From assembly GCF_002351485.1 (NCBI RefSeq), contig NZ_NWMW01000001.1, positions 1,674,001 to 1,738,000 of the forward strand: a DNA stretch of 64,000 nt. Direction: 5' to 3'. This document shows positions 38,346 through 49,982 of the stretch, one piece after another. This DNA comes from Sphingomonas spermidinifaciens. GTDB lineage: Bacteria; Pseudomonadota; Alphaproteobacteria; Sphingomonadales; Sphingomonadaceae. Position 1 is the first letter of the stretch, and each line of letters begins with the position of its first letter. The position numbers and the translations under genes are program-made. The notes beneath the pieces were generated by a model, which saw only the letters and a list, made by a program, of their open reading frames with translations, was not told the origin of the DNA and did not search any database.

Positions 38346-39968
38346 ATGGCCAACGCCGTTTCCGCCAATCGGGCCGAGCTGATCGCGATCGCCGATTCGG
38401 TCGCCAAGGAAAAGCTGATCGACCGCGCCATCGTCATCGAGGCGATGGAAGAGGCGATCCAGCGCGCCGCCAAGAACCGCTACGGCGCCGAGATGGACAT
38501 CCGCGCCAAGCTCGACGCGGGCACCGGCGACCTTCGCCTGTGGCGCGTGGTCGAGGTGGTCGAGGAAGTCGACGACCTCTACAAGCAGGTCGATCTGAAG
38601 GGCGCGCAGAAGCTCAAGAAGGACGCCGAGATTGGCGACTTCCTCGTCGATCCGCTGCCCCCGATCGAGTTCGGCCGCATCCAGGCGCAGGCCTCGAAGC
38701 AGATCATCTTCCAGAAGGTCCGCGACGCCGAGCGCGAGCGCCAGCACGAGGAGTTCAAGGACCGCGTCGGCGAGATCATCACTGGCGTCGTCAAGCGCGT
38801 CGAGTTCGGTCATGTCGTCGTCGACTTGGGCCGCGCCGAGGGCGTCATCCGCCGCGACCAGCAGATCCCGCGCGAGGTTGTCCGCGTCGGCGACCGCGTG
38901 CGCAGCCTGATCCTGTCGGTGCGGCGCGAGAATCGCGGGCCGCAGATCTTCCTCAGCCGCGCGCACCCCGACTTCATGAAGAAGCTGTTCGCGCAGGAAG
39001 TTCCCGAGATCTACGACGGCATCATCGAGATCAAGGCCGCCGCCCGCGACCCGGGCAGCCGCGCCAAGATCGGCGTCATTAGCCGCGATTCGTCGATCGA
39101 CCCGGTCGGCGCGTGCGTCGGCATGAAGGGCAGCCGCGTGCAGGCCGTGGTGCAGGAGATGCAGGGCGAGAAGATCGACATCATCCCCTGGTCGCCCGAC
39201 ACCGCCACCTTCGTGGTCAACGCGCTCCAGCCGGCGAATGTCGCGCGCGTGGTGATCGACGAGGAGGACGACCGGATCGAGGTGGTGGTCCCCGACGACC
39301 AGCTTTCCCTCGCCATCGGCCGCCGTGGCCAGAATGTCCGCCTCGCCAGCCAGCTGACGGGCAAGGCGATCGACATCCTGACCGAGACCGATGCGAGCGA
39401 GAAGCGCCAGGCCGACTTCGTCCGCAATTCGGAGATGTTCCAGAACGAGCTCGACGTCGACGAGACGCTGGCGCAGCTGCTCGTCGCCGAGGGCTTTTCG
39501 GAGCTCGAGGAAGTGGCTTACGTGGAGCTCGACGAGCTCGCGAGCATCGAGGGCTTCGACGACGAGCTGGCGCAGGAGCTGCAGAGCCGCGCACAGGAAG
39601 CGCTCGAGCGGCGTGAGGATGCCGCGCGCGAGGAGCGCCGCGCGCTCGGCGTCGAGGACGATCTGGCGACGATGCCCTACCTCACCGAAGCGATGCTGGT
39701 GACGCTCGGCAAGGCGGGCATCAAGACGCTCGACGACCTCGCCGACCTCGCCACCGACGAGCTGGTCGAGAAGCGCCGTGCCGAACCCCGCCGCCGCGGC
39801 GAGGAAGCGCCGCGCAAGCCCGAGAACAAGGGCGGCATCCTCGGCGAGTACGGCCTCACCGACGAGCAGGGCAACGAGATCATCATGGCCGCGCGTGCGC
39901 ACTGGTTCGAGGACGAACCCGCCGCTGCCGAGGCCGAGGAGGACGCGCATGCGGAATCCTCACAATGA
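38346..39968 (+). CDS. nusA: Transcription termination/antitermination factor NusA
   Basis: A 540-aa RNA-polymerase factor that controls pausing and termination. The N-terminal domain covers about residues 1-130, an S1 domain 135-200 (ITGVVKRVEFGHVVVDLGRAEG), and KH domains about 230-345 (IGRRGQNVRLASQLTGKAID near 322). C-terminal acidic repeats near 375-480, and a basic/acidic tail, are typical of alphaproteobacterial NusA. It is the second gene of the rimP operon. Confidence 0.95.
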   Translation: MANAVSANRAELIAIADSVAKEKLIDRAIVIEAMEEAIQRAAKNRYGAEMDIRAKLDAGTGDLRLWRVVEVVEEVDDLYKQVDLKGAQKLKKDAEIGDFLVDPLPPIEFGRIQAQASKQIIFQKVRDAERERQHEEFKDRVGEIITGVVKRVEFGHVVVDLGRAEGVIRRDQQIPREVVRVGDRVRSLILSVRRENRGPQIFLSRAHPDFMKKLFAQEVPEIYDGIIEIKAAARDPGSRAKIGVISRDSSIDPVGACVGMKGSRVQAVVQEMQGEKIDIIPWSPDTATFVVNALQPANVARVVIDEEDDRIEVVVPDDQLSLAIGRRGQNVRLASQLTGKAIDILTETDASEKRQADFVRNSEMFQNELDVDETLAQLLVAEGFSELEEVAYVELDELASIEGFDDELAQELQSRAQEALERREDAAREERRALGVEDDLATMPYLTEAMLVTLGKAGIKTLDDLADLATDELVEKRRAEPRRRGEEAPRKPENKGGILGEYGLTDEQGNEIIMAARAHWFEDEPAAAEAEEDAHAESSQ

Positions 39969-40025
39969 TCGCGCGTTCGCACCGTTGATCGCGGCATCGC
40001 CGCGCTTCCTTGAGGAGGCGCGGCG

Positions 40026-40784
40026 ATGAACGACCGCAGCTGCATCCTGTCGCGCGAGACGGCCCCGCGCGAGGGGCTGGTTCGCCTCGCGCTCGGCCCC
40101 GACGGCCAAATCCATCCCGATGTGCGCGCCAAGGCCCCTGGCCGCGGCGCGTGGATCGGCGTCGACAAGCCCGTGCTCGAGGCCGCGATCGCCAAGGGGC
40201 GGCTGCGTGGCGCCCTGTCGCGTGCGTTCAGGACGAGCGACATCACCGTCCCCCCCGACCTGGCCGACCGGATCGCCCACGCGCTCCAGCGCGCAGCGCT
40301 CGACCGGCTGGGGCTTGAGGCGAAGGCGGGCACGCTCCTGACCGGCGGCGAGCGGATCGAGGAAGCGGCGCGGCTTGGCCGGCTGCATCGCCTCTACCAT
40401 GCCGCCGACGCCGGCAGCGACGGCGTGCGCCGCCTTGCTCAGGCCTGGCGAGTCGGCCGCGATGCCGAGGGATCGGGACTGATGGGGGTGGTATTGCCGA
40501 TCCCCCGCACCATATTGTCGTTGGCGTTAGGCCGCGAGAATGTGGTACATATCGGCCTGACCGACGCCAGGGCGGCAAAGCGGGTGAGCGAGACGCTCGA
40601 CCGCTGGCTGCATTTTATCGGACCCGACCCCGTCCCCCAGCCTTGCGAAACCGGCTCGCAGGGCGCATCGACCGCAACCGCGGCCGAGCGCGGCACTGCC
40701 GGAACGAACGCACCGGCGGATGCCGGCCAGAACGCCCCGGCGCCCGCCGGAACGACGAACGAAGGACTTCGAGTACCCGAATGA
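40026..40784 (+). CDS. YlxR/DUF448 RNA-binding protein with L7Ae-like domain
   Basis: A 252-aa protein. The N-terminal DUF448/YlxR domain (about 1-80) has RSCILSRETAPREGLVRLALG and APGRGAWIGVDK; the middle (about 100-200) looks like an L7Ae-type RNA-binding fold; the C-terminal 40 residues are Ala/Thr/Pro-rich. The usual place of YlxR between nusA and infB is kept. GAGGAGG precedes the ATG at 40026. Its TGA overlaps the infB ATG (40781) by 4 bp. Confidence 0.88.
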   Translation: MNDRSCILSRETAPREGLVRLALGPDGQIHPDVRAKAPGRGAWIGVDKPVLEAAIAKGRLRGALSRAFRTSDITVPPDLADRIAHALQRAALDRLGLEAKAGTLLTGGERIEEAARLGRLHRLYHAADAGSDGVRRLAQAWRVGRDAEGSGLMGVVLPIPRTILSLALGRENVVHIGLTDARAAKRVSETLDRWLHFIGPDPVPQPCETGSQGASTATAAERGTAGTNAPADAGQNAPAPAGTTNEGLRVPE

Positions 40785-43465
40785 GCGATACGGACAACGA
40801 CAAGCCGAAGCTGGGCGCACGCGCGCCGCTGGGCCTCAAGCGCACGGTCGAGACGGGCAAGGTGAAGCAGAGCTTCAGCCACGGCCGCTCGAACACCGTC
40901 GTGGTGGAGGTCAAGCGTCGGCGCATGATCGGCCGTCCGGGCGAGGATACGGGTGCGCCTGTTCAGGATGCGGCGCCGCCGCCCCCTGCGGCCGTCGCGC
41001 CACCGCCGCCGCCGCCCGTGCGACGCCCGCCGGCGAACGAGACCGCGCATGAGCGCCAGGCCCGTCTGCTGCGCGAGGCCGAGGAGCAGCGCATGTCGGC
41101 GCTCGAGGATGCGCGTCGCCGCGAGGAGCGCGAACGTGCCGAGGCTGCCGAGGCCGAAGCGCGCCGCCAGGCCGAAAAGGCTGCCGCGGACGCCGCCGAG
41201 CGCGCCGCTGCCGAAGCCGCCGCCGCGGCACCGCCGCCCGCGCCCGAGCCGGCCCCTGCGCCGCAACCCGAGCCCGAAGTCGCGCGCGCCGCCCAACCCA
41301 AGGCCGAGCCCGCCGCCCCCGCGCAGCCGGTGACGCTACAGCTCGATCCGGGCCTGCCCGCGCCGCGCCGGTTCAGCCCGGTCGCGCGCCCCGAAATTCC
41401 GAAGCCTCAGCCCAAGCCCGAGCCCAAGCCGGAGGCGCCCGCCGCCGCCGCGCCTGCGGCTTCGCAGCAGCAGGCGCGCCCGCTTCCCACCGGCACCGGC
41501 GCGGCGACGCCCCGCCGCGATGCGCCCGCGCGTCCCGCGCCGTCGCGCGATCGCAAGGGCGACGACCGCCGCCAGTCGGGCAAGCTCACGGTTAACCGTG
41601 CACTCAACGAGGATGGCGGCGCCCGTGCCCGCAGCCTCGCCGCGCTCAAGCGCGCGCGTGAAAAGGAGCGCCGCGGCCATGGCGGCCCGCGCGAGCCGCA
41701 GGCCAAGCAAGTCCGCGACGTCAAGGTGCCAGAGGCGATCACCGTCCAGGAGCTCGCCAACCGCATGGCCGAGCGCGGCGCCGACCTTGTGAAGGCGCTG
41801 TTCAAGATGGGCATGCCCGTCACGCTGACGCAGACGATCGACCAGGACACCGCCGAGCTGCTCGTCACCGAGTTCGGCCACAACATCAAGCGCGTGTCCG
41901 ACAGCGACATCGACATCCAGCTCGACACGACCGAGGACGATGACGGCGCGCTCCAGCCGCGCCCGCCGGTGGTCACGATCATGGGCCATGTCGATCACGG
42001 CAAGACGTCGCTGCTCGACGCGCTTCGCGGCACCGACGTGGTGCGTGGCGAGGCGGGTGGCATCACCCAGCATATCGGCGCCTATCAGGTGACGCAGAAG
42101 GACAAGTCGCGGATCACCTTCCTCGACACGCCCGGCCACGAGGCGTTTACCGAGATGCGCGCGCGCGGCGCCAACGTGACCGACATCGTCGTGCTGGTGG
42201 TGGCCGCCGATGACGGCCTGATGCCGCAGACGGTTGAGGCCATCAACCACACCAAGGCGGCCGGCGTGCCGATGATCGTCGCGATCAACAAGATCGACAA
42301 GCACGAGGCCAATCCGCAGAAGGTGCGCGAGCGCCTGCTGAGCGAGGAAGTCGTCGTCGAGGGCATGGGCGGCGAGACGCAGGACGTCGAGGTGTCGGCG
42401 CTCAAGAAGACCGGCCTCGACGAGCTGATCGAGAAGATCCAGCTCCAGGCCGAGCTGCTCGAGCTGCGCGCCAATCCCGACCGTCCGGCCGAGGGCACGG
42501 TGATCGAGGCCAAGCTCGACAAGGGTCGCGGCCCCGTCGCGACGATCCTGGTCAGCCGCGGTACGCTGCGCGTCGGCGACGTGTTCGTCGTCGGCGCCGA
42601 GAGCGGCAAGGTGCGCGCGCTGGTCGACGACAAGGGTCGCCAGGTCAAGGAAGCCGGTCCCTCGACGCCTGTCGAGGTGCTGGGCCTGTCGGGCGTGCCG
42701 ATGGCGGGTGATCCCCTCCAGGTCGTCGAGAACGAGGCGCGGGCGCGCGAAGTCGCCGCCTATCGCCAGTCGGTCATCACCCAGAAGCGCACGACCAGTG
42801 CGCCGGCCAGCCTCGAGAGCATGTTCTCGGCGCTGTCGGCCAAGCAGGCGATCGAATATCCGCTCGTCGTCAAAGCCGACACCCAAGGGTCGGTCGAGGC
42901 GATCGTCGGCTCGCTCCACAAGATCTCGACCGACGAGATCCGCGTGCGCATCCTGCACTCGGGCGTTGGCGGCATCACCGAGAGCGACGTCAACGTGGCG
43001 GCCGCTTCGGGCGCGCCGATCATCGGCTTCAACGTGCGTCCCAATGCCAAGGCGCGCGAGATCGCCGAGCGTAATCACGTCGCGCTGAAATATTATGACG
43101 TGATCTACGACCTGACCGACGAAATCCGCGCGGGCATGGCCGGCGAGCTCGGGCCGGAAGCGTTCGAGACGGTCGTCGGCCGCGCCGAGATCCGCGAGGT
43201 CTTCTCGGCGGGCAAGCACGGCAAGGCGGCGGGTCTGCTGGTGGTCGAGGGTGTCATCCGAAAGGCGCTCAAGGCACGCATCACCCGCGACGACGTCATC
43301 ATCTACCAGGGCGAGATCGCCTCGCTGCGCCGTTTCAAGGACGATGTGGCAGAGGTTCGCGCGGGCCTCGAATGCGGCGTGACGTTCAGCCAGAACTTCA
43401 CCGACATCAAGGCCGGCGACTTCCTCGAAACCTTCGAGGTCGAGATGCGCGAGCGGACGCTGTAA
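40781..43465 (+). CDS. infB: Translation initiation factor IF-2
   Basis: An 894-aa GTPase that delivers initiator tRNA to the 30S subunit. The N-terminal part contains a short IF2-associated segment, then a long Ala/Pro/Glu-rich region (about 65-250), as usual for this factor. The G domain begins near residue 398: [17 protein letters not shown] near 448 and NKIDK near 502. The domain IV motif [15 protein letters not shown] lies near the C-terminus. ATG 40781 overlaps the ylxR TGA. In most genomes rbfA follows directly; here a toxin-antitoxin pair separates them. Confidence 0.97.
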   Translation: MSDTDNDKPKLGARAPLGLKRTVETGKVKQSFSHGRSNTVVVEVKRRRMIGRPGEDTGAPVQDAAPPPPAAVAPPPPPPVRRPPANETAHERQARLLREAEEQRMSALEDARRREERERAEAAEAEARRQAEKAAADAAERAAAEAAAAAPPPAPEPAPAPQPEPEVARAAQPKAEPAAPAQPVTLQLDPGLPAPRRFSPVARPEIPKPQPKPEPKPEAPAAAAPAASQQQARPLPTGTGAATPRRDAPARPAPSRDRKGDDRRQSGKLTVNRALNEDGGARARSLAALKRAREKERRGHGGPREPQAKQVRDVKVPEAITVQELANRMAERGADLVKALFKMGMPVTLTQTIDQDTAELLVTEFGHNIKRVSDSDIDIQLDTTEDDDGALQPRPPVVTIMGHVDHGKTSLLDALRGTDVVRGEAGGITQHIGAYQVTQKDKSRITFLDTPGHEAFTEMRARGANVTDIVVLVVAADDGLMPQTVEAINHTKAAGVPMIVAINKIDKHEANPQKVRERLLSEEVVVEGMGGETQDVEVSALKKTGLDELIEKIQLQAELLELRANPDRPAEGTVIEAKLDKGRGPVATILVSRGTLRVGDVFVVGAESGKVRALVDDKGRQVKEAGPSTPVEVLGLSGVPMAGDPLQVVENEARAREVAAYRQSVITQKRTTSAPASLESMFSALSAKQAIEYPLVVKADTQGSVEAIVGSLHKISTDEIRVRILHSGVGGITESDVNVAAASGAPIIGFNVRPNAKAREIAERNHVALKYYDVIYDLTDEIRAGMAGELGPEAFETVVGRAEIREVFSAGKHGKAAGLLVVEGVIRKALKARITRDDVIIYQGEIASLRRFKDDVAEVRAGLECGVTFSQNFTDIKAGDFLETFEVEMRERTL

Positions 43466-43483
43466 CCAGTCAAGCGCTCCGGG

Positions 43484-43523
43484 TGCGGCGTGACATGGCC
43501 CTATATGGACACGTCACGCCGCA
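43484..43523. promoter_or_regulatory. Perfect 11-bp inverted repeat between infB and relE-type toxin
   Basis: TGCGGCGTGAC (43484-43494) is the exact reverse complement of GTCACGCCGCA (43513-43523), with an 18-bp spacer containing CTATAT. It lies in the 75-bp gap before the toxin start at 43541. It could be the operator for the antitoxin or an RNA hairpin that weakens read-through from infB. No U-tract follows, so it is not a standard terminator. Confidence 0.6.
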
Positions 43524-43540
43524 TCGACTAACCGAGGCGG

Positions 43541-43792
43541 GTGGATATTCGGTTTTCACGATCGGCTGCGCGTGCGCTCGTCCGGTGCGACAAGGCCAAG
43601 CTCATCCGGGAGAAGATCGGCGAACTGGCCACCAACCCGGAGGCACTGGCGGCGAACGTCAAGCGACTGGCGGGCCGGCCCGAATACCGGCTGCGGGTAC
43701 AGAACTGGCGAGTGCTGTTCCGACGGGAGGAGAATATCCTCTGGATCGACGATATCGCGCCCCGTGGGTCGGCATATGAGGACAGGTCATGA
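43541..43792 (+). CDS. RelE/ParE-family toxin
   Basis: An 83-aa basic protein of the RelE/ParE fold, typical in length. Family features are KIGELATNPEALAANVKRLAGRPEYRLRVQNWRVLF split over residues 25-60, with RLRVQNWRVLFRREENILWI as core strands. RelE-type members cleave mRNA at the ribosome; ParE-type ones poison gyrase; the sequence does not settle which. It starts at GTG 43541 after GAGG. Its TGA overlaps the antitoxin ATG by 4 bp. Located inside the infB-rbfA operon. Toxin-first order is typical of HigBA-like and RelE/XRE pairs. Confidence 0.85.
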   Translation: MDIRFSRSAARALVRCDKAKLIREKIGELATNPEALAANVKRLAGRPEYRLRVQNWRVLFRREENILWIDDIAPRGSAYEDRS

Positions 43793-44163
43793 GTGTTCAG
43801 TTCGTCGAGATCGGCGGTCAGCGGATCGCCATGCTGCCTGCAGCCGACTATGAGCGACTCCTGGATGCCGTCGAGGATCGCGCCGACACCGCCGCTGCAG
43901 AAGCCGCCGAGGTGCGACGGGCCGCGGGCGAGGAATATGTTCCGCTTGAGGTGGTTGACCGGCTGGTCGGCGGCGATAACCCGCTAAGGGTTTGGCGCGA
44001 GTATCGCGGCCTTAGCGTGATGGCGCTAGCGGAGCGGCTGGGTTGCCAGCGCCAATTCATCTACAAGCTTGAACGGGGCGAACGAACCGGCGATGTTGAT
44101 CTCTGGATAAAGCTGGCCGACTGTCTCGGCGTCGCGGTCGAAGACCTGCGGCCCCAGCCATGA
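43789..44163 (+). CDS. XRE-family antitoxin
   Basis: A 124-aa antitoxin that should bind the upstream toxin and repress its own operon. The N-terminus ([23 protein letters not shown]) resembles Phd/RelB-type toxin-binding segments. The C-terminal half is an XRE helix-turn-helix ([31 protein letters not shown] split over about 65-98). ATG 43789 overlaps the toxin TGA. Its own TGA overlaps the rbfA ATG at 44160, so rbfA translation is linked to this gene. The inverted repeat at 43484-43523 may be its operator. Confidence 0.85.
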   Translation: MSVQFVEIGGQRIAMLPAADYERLLDAVEDRADTAAAEAAEVRRAAGEEYVPLEVVDRLVGGDNPLRVWREYRGLSVMALAERLGCQRQFIYKLERGERTGDVDLWIKLADCLGVAVEDLRPQP

Positions 44164-44570
44164 AGAACAACGACACTCAAGAAAACCGCTCGGTCCGCGT
44201 GCTGCGTGTCGGCGAGCAGGTGCGGCATGTGCTGTCCGACGTGCTGATGCGCGGCGACGTGCATGACGAGGTGCTCGCCGCGCACAGCGTCAGCGTGACC
44301 GAGGTGCGCATGTCGCCCGACCTTCGCCACGCGACCGTCTTCATCAAGCCGCTGCTCGGCGCCGACGAGGCGGCGGTGCTCAAGGCGCTGCGCACGAACA
44401 CCGCCTATCTCCAGCGCGCGGTGGCGGGGCGGGTGAACCTCAAATACGCCGCCCGCCTCAAATTCCTGGCCGACGAGAGCTTCGACGAGGGCGGGCGCAT
44501 CGATGCGCTCCTCCGCTCGCCGGAGGTCGCGCGTGACCTTGCCGAGGACGAGGATCAGCCCGAGGGCTGA
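44160..44570 (+). CDS. rbfA: 30S ribosome-binding factor RbfA
   Basis: A 136-aa cold-shock/16S maturation factor with KH-like fold: [21 protein letters not shown] near residue 16, [24 protein letters not shown] near 44, and [22 protein letters not shown] near 96. Its ATG overlaps the antitoxin stop and it has no clear ribosome site of its own, so it probably depends on translation of that gene. Its C-terminus overlaps the convergent yceI-like gene by 16 bp. Confidence 0.93.
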   Translation: MKNNDTQENRSVRVLRVGEQVRHVLSDVLMRGDVHDEVLAAHSVSVTEVRMSPDLRHATVFIKPLLGADEAAVLKALRTNTAYLQRAVAGRVNLKYAARLKFLADESFDEGGRIDALLRSPEVARDLAEDEDQPEG

Positions 44571-45109
44571 AGATCGGCCTCGATCACGATCCGGACGCGG
44601 CGACCGACGACCACCGGGTAGGCGGTCATGCCGAAGTCGCGGCGATCGATCTCGGTTTTCGCCGACACGTGAAATCGCTCGCCGCTGCCGAGCGCCGCGA
44701 CGGGCCGTGAGAAGCGGACCTCGAGAGTCACCGGCCGCGTGACGCCGCGCGCGGTGAGATTGCCCTGGATCGTACCCGCTGCCGGTCCCGTCGGCTTCAG
44801 CCCCGCGCCGGCGAAGCTGACCACCGGATAGCGGCCGACATCGAAGAAATTCTCGCCCTTCAGCCGCCGTTCGGTCACGCCGTCCGATGCCTTGAGCGCC
44901 GCGGCATCGAGCCGGACGTCGAGCCGCACGCCGCCCTCCCCTACTGTCACGGCGCCATCGACGCGCGGAAAGCGCGCGGTCTTGCTGCCGATGCCGAAGA
45001 AGCCGACCGTGGCGTTGACCGTGCTGCGCGCGGGATCGACCGCGTAACGCCGCTCGGCCGGTTGCAGGAAGCCGCCGAGCATCGCCAGCAGGGCCGAGAG
45101 CATCATCAT
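44555..45109 (-). CDS. YceI-family periplasmic protein
   Basis: A 184-aa protein with a signal peptide ([18 protein letters not shown]) and a YceI lipocalin-like domain: [21 protein letters not shown] near residue 22 and [24 protein letters not shown] near the C-terminus. YceI proteins bind isoprenoid-like molecules. The ATG at 45109 is chosen because GAGGAG lies about nine bases upstream. It is convergent with rbfA and divergent from tdk. Confidence 0.85.
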   Translation of the reverse strand: MMMLSALLAMLGGFLQPAERRYAVDPARSTVNATVGFFGIGSKTARFPRVDGAVTVGEGGVRLDVRLDAAALKASDGVTERRLKGENFFDVGRYPVVSFAGAGLKPTGPAAGTIQGNLTARGVTRPVTLEVRFSRPVAALGSGERFHVSAKTEIDRRDFGMTAYPVVVGRRVRIVIEADLQPSG

Positions 45110-45203
45110 CAAGCGTCTCCTCGCCGCCTTGATGGGGATCGGGCACGCGACGCGCAACGACGGGCTGGCGCGGGCCGCGCGGCCTGCTAGGCAGGCGAGC
45201 GCC

Positions 45204-45788
45204 ATGGCCAAGCTCTATTTCTACTACGCCTCCATGAACGCGGGGAAATCGACCACGCTGTTGCAGGCTGACTTCAACTATCGCGAGCGGGGCCTGCACA
45301 CGATGCTGTTCACCGCCGCGCTCGACGATCGGGCAGGCGCGGGGCGGATCGGATCGCGCATCGGGCTCGGCGCCGATGCGATCGCGTTCGAGGGAGCGAC
45401 CGACCTGTTCGCGGTCGTCATGGCCGAGCATGCCCAGCGCACCGTCGGCTGCGTGCTGGTTGACGAGGCGCAGTTCCTGTCGAGCACCCAGGTCGATCAG
45501 CTCGCGGCGCTGGCCGACAAGGCGAACATTCCTGTCCTCGCCTACGGCCTGCGCACCGATTTCCGCGGTGCCTTGTTCGAGGGCGCGGCACGGCTGCTGG
45601 CGATCGCTGACTCGCTGACCGAGCTCAAGTCGATCTGTCCCTGCGGGCGAAAGGCGACGATGAACCTGCGCGTCGATGCCGAGGGCCGCGCAGTGCGCGA
45701 GGGCGCGCAGACCGAGATCGGCGGCAACGACCGCTACGTCGCCCTCTGCCGCCGCCACTTTACCGAGGCGATGGAGTCGGCGGACTGA
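45204..45788 (+). CDS. tdk: Thymidine kinase
   Basis: A 194-aa type II thymidine kinase that salvages thymidine to dTMP. The P-loop SMNAGKST lies at residues 10-17, with VLVDEAQFLS near 90 and the tyrosine-rich lasso near 120-150. The zinc-binding cysteines are in ICPCGRKAT and LCRRHF. The ATG at 45204 starts the family sequence MAKLYFYYASMNAGK. Confidence 0.93.
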   Translation: MAKLYFYYASMNAGKSTTLLQADFNYRERGLHTMLFTAALDDRAGAGRIGSRIGLGADAIAFEGATDLFAVVMAEHAQRTVGCVLVDEAQFLSSTQVDQLAALADKANIPVLAYGLRTDFRGALFEGAARLLAIADSLTELKSICPCGRKATMNLRVDAEGRAVREGAQTEIGGNDRYVALCRRHFTEAMESAD

Positions 45789-46098
45789 GCCGCTGCGCAT
45801 CGACGATGCCGCGCTGTGCCTCTGCCCGCGCGCGCAATTCCGCATTCTCCGAATCGGACAGCATGCCGTCGACGGTGTAGCGATCGGACAGGTCCTCGAT
45901 CACCGAGGCATCGCGTCGGAATCCGCGCGCCTGCGCCCGGCTGAGCTGGCCGCTGCGACGCCCAGCCCGCACGCGCCGTTCGGTATCGCCGAGAATCGGG
46001 CCGATCCCGCTCGCTGGCGGACGAACGATCGGCTCCTTCCCGCCCCCGTCCCAGATCTGGGGGCCTAGCAGCAGGGCAATCAGCGTCAGCACGGGCAT
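45760..46098 (-). CDS. Hypothetical small secreted protein
   Basis: Not recognised. From the ATG at 46098 the protein has 112 aa: a hydrophobic start MPVLTLIALLLGPQIW, which looks like a signal peptide, then Arg/Ala-rich sequence with VRAGRRSGQLSRAQARGFRRD and DRYTVDGMLSDSENAELRARAEAQ. An in-frame start at 46137 would add 13 residues. It overlaps the end of tdk by 29 bp on the opposite strand and is divergent from truB. The repeated Leu-Ser-Arg-Ala-Gln-Ala-Arg pattern resembles small periplasmic sphingomonad proteins, but no function is known. Confidence 0.5.
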   Translation of the reverse strand: MPVLTLIALLLGPQIWDGGGKEPIVRPPASGIGPILGDTERRVRAGRRSGQLSRAQARGFRRDASVIEDLSDRYTVDGMLSDSENAELRARAEAQRGIVDAQRLSPPTPSPR

Positions 46099-46153
46099 GG
46101 CGTTCGCTCCGATCGGGAGGAGAACAGCGTCGCTCACCTAACATGAAGCGCCG

Positions 46154-47086
46154 ATGACTGGCGCCCGCAGCCGTCAGCGACTAACCGCGCTCGCCATGCA
46201 CGGCTGGATCATCCTCGACAAACCGCTTGGCCTCGGCTCGACCCAGGGAGTGAGTGCGGTCAAGCGCGCGCTGCGCGAGGGTGGGTACGGTAAGGCCAAG
46301 GTCGGGCATGGCGGCACGCTCGATCCGCTGGCGACGGGGGTCCTGCCGATCGCCGTGGGCGAGGCGACAAAGCTGGCGGGCCGCATGCTCGACAGCGACA
46401 AGATCTATGCTTTCACAGTGACCTTCGGGAGCGAGACCGACACGCTCGATGCCGAGGGCAGCGTGGTGGCGACCAGTGACGTGCGCCCCGACGCCGCCGC
46501 GATCGAGGCGGTACTGCCCCGCTTCACCGGCCCCCTCGACCAGATGCCGCCAGCCTATTCGGCGCTCAAGGTCGACGGCGAGCGTGCCTACGATCTTGCG
46601 CGGGCGGGTGAGACGTTCGAGCTGACGACGCGCGCGGTGACGATCCATTCGCTCGCGCTGGCGCCCCCCGGCGACGGTTCGATCGCGGCCGCCACCTTCA
46701 CCGCGCACGTCTCCAAGGGCACATATATCCGCAGCCTTGCGCGCGATATTGCGCATGCGCTCGGCACCGTCGGCCATGTGACCATGCTACGCCGGGTAAA
46801 GGCGGGGCCGTTCGCGCTCGACGGGGCGATTTCACTGGACATTCTGGGCGAAGCCGCTAGGTCGCGCACGCTTGAGAACCACATCCTGCCGCTGAGGGCG
46901 GGGCTGGACGACATCCCGGCTCTATTCCTCGAACCCGGTCAGGCAGGAGCGCTCCGTCAGGGGCGGGTGCTGACCGGATCTGCTGCCGACGATGGCCAAT
47001 ATTTCGCGCTGGACGGTGAAACGCCGGTCGCGCTGGTCGAGGTAACGGGCGGAAACGTCCGCGTCGTACGGGGCTTCAACCTGTGA
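46154..47086 (+). CDS. truB: tRNA pseudouridine(55) synthase TruB
   Basis: A protein of about 296-310 aa that makes pseudouridine 55 in tRNA T-loops. The motif HGGTLDPLATGVLPIAVGEATK with the catalytic Asp, GWIILDKPLGLGST at the N-terminus, and QMPPAYSALKVDGERAYDLAR are characteristic. The reading frame is open from ATG 46154; ATG 46196 (MHGWIILDKP) starts where homology begins and is an equally good choice, since neither has a strong ribosome site. rpsO follows 22 bp later. Confidence 0.93.
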   Translation: MTGARSRQRLTALAMHGWIILDKPLGLGSTQGVSAVKRALREGGYGKAKVGHGGTLDPLATGVLPIAVGEATKLAGRMLDSDKIYAFTVTFGSETDTLDAEGSVVATSDVRPDAAAIEAVLPRFTGPLDQMPPAYSALKVDGERAYDLARAGETFELTTRAVTIHSLALAPPGDGSIAAATFTAHVSKGTYIRSLARDIAHALGTVGHVTMLRRVKAGPFALDGAISLDILGEAARSRTLENHILPLRAGLDDIPALFLEPGQAGALRQGRVLTGSAADDGQYFALDGETPVALVEVTGGNVRVVRGFNL

Positions 47087-47108
47087 CACGATGTCGAGGA
47101 ACTGACAC

Positions 47109-47378
47109 ATGACGATCACTGCCGAGCGCAAGGAAGCGCTGATCCAGGACAATGCCCGCAACAGCGGCGACACGGGCAGCCCCGAGGTCCAGATCGCGAT
47201 CCTGACCGAGCGCATCGCCAACCTGACCGAGCACTTCAAGACGCACGCCAAGGACAACCATTCGCGTCGCGGCCTGCTGATGCTGGTCAACAAGCGCCGC
47301 AGCCTTCTCGATTATCTGAAGAAGAAGGATGCGGACCGCTACACCGCACTGATCGCGAAGCTGGGTCTTCGCAAGTAA
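47109..47378 (+). CDS. rpsO: 30S ribosomal protein S15
   Basis: An 89-aa ribosomal protein that binds 16S rRNA early in assembly. It has the family sequence [23 protein letters not shown] and [20 protein letters not shown] (split across residues 19-72). Normal length. It sits between truB and pnp, as in most proteobacteria. Confidence 0.97.
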   Translation: MTITAERKEALIQDNARNSGDTGSPEVQIAILTERIANLTEHFKTHAKDNHSRRGLLMLVNKRRSLLDYLKKKDADRYTALIAKLGLRK

Positions 47379-47384
47379 TCCGGG

Positions 47385-47407
47385 ACGGCTCCGCGATGCG
47401 GGGCCGT
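47385..47407 (+). terminator. Hairpin in rpsO-pnp gap (attenuator or processing site)
   Basis: ACGGCTCCGC (47385-47394) and GCGGGGCCGT (47398-47407) pair over 10 bp, with one G-T pair and a 3-nt loop. The stop of rpsO is six bp upstream and the pnp start is 128 bp downstream. Only TTTCC follows, a weak U-tract, so a partial terminator or an RNase III processing stem, as known in the enterobacterial rpsO-pnp spacer, is more likely. Confidence 0.5.
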
Positions 47408-47534
47408 TTCCATATCCGGCAGGGCGCAATTCGGCGCCATGGCGGCGGCGGAAATTCCGCCATCTGCGGGCGATCAGCGTCCGCATCCAAGTAGGCCCCG
47501 GCCCGCATCGGGCGGCCGGTGTGAAGGAAACGAA

Positions 47535-49862
<2,328 letters not shown>

Positions 49863-49881
49863 GGGCTAAGTTCCTGAAAAA

Positions 49882-49924
49882 AAGGAGGGGCGCGGGCCGT
49901 CGGGACCGCGCCCCTTCTTATTTT
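49882..49924 (+). terminator. Intrinsic terminator after pnp
   Basis: GGGGCGCGG (49887-49895) pairs perfectly with CCGCGCCCC (49906-49914) around a 10-nt loop. The stem can be extended by A-T and G-C pairs on both sides, and the tract TTCTTATTTT follows. It lies about 20 bp after the pnp stop and ends the translation and RNA-decay operon. Confidence 0.88.
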
Positions 49925-49982
49925 AATGATTTCAGTCGCTTCTCGGACTAGGTTTCGGAAGCGAAACGCCGGCGAAGGGGCG

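Noticed and set aside
37569..39950. A 793-codon frame antisense to rimP and nusA
   Set aside because: Leu/Ala/Asp-rich shadow of nusA; the plus-strand frame encodes clear RimP and NusA.
41336..43219. A 627-codon antisense frame across infB
   Set aside because: Shadow of IF-2, which is unmistakable on the plus strand.
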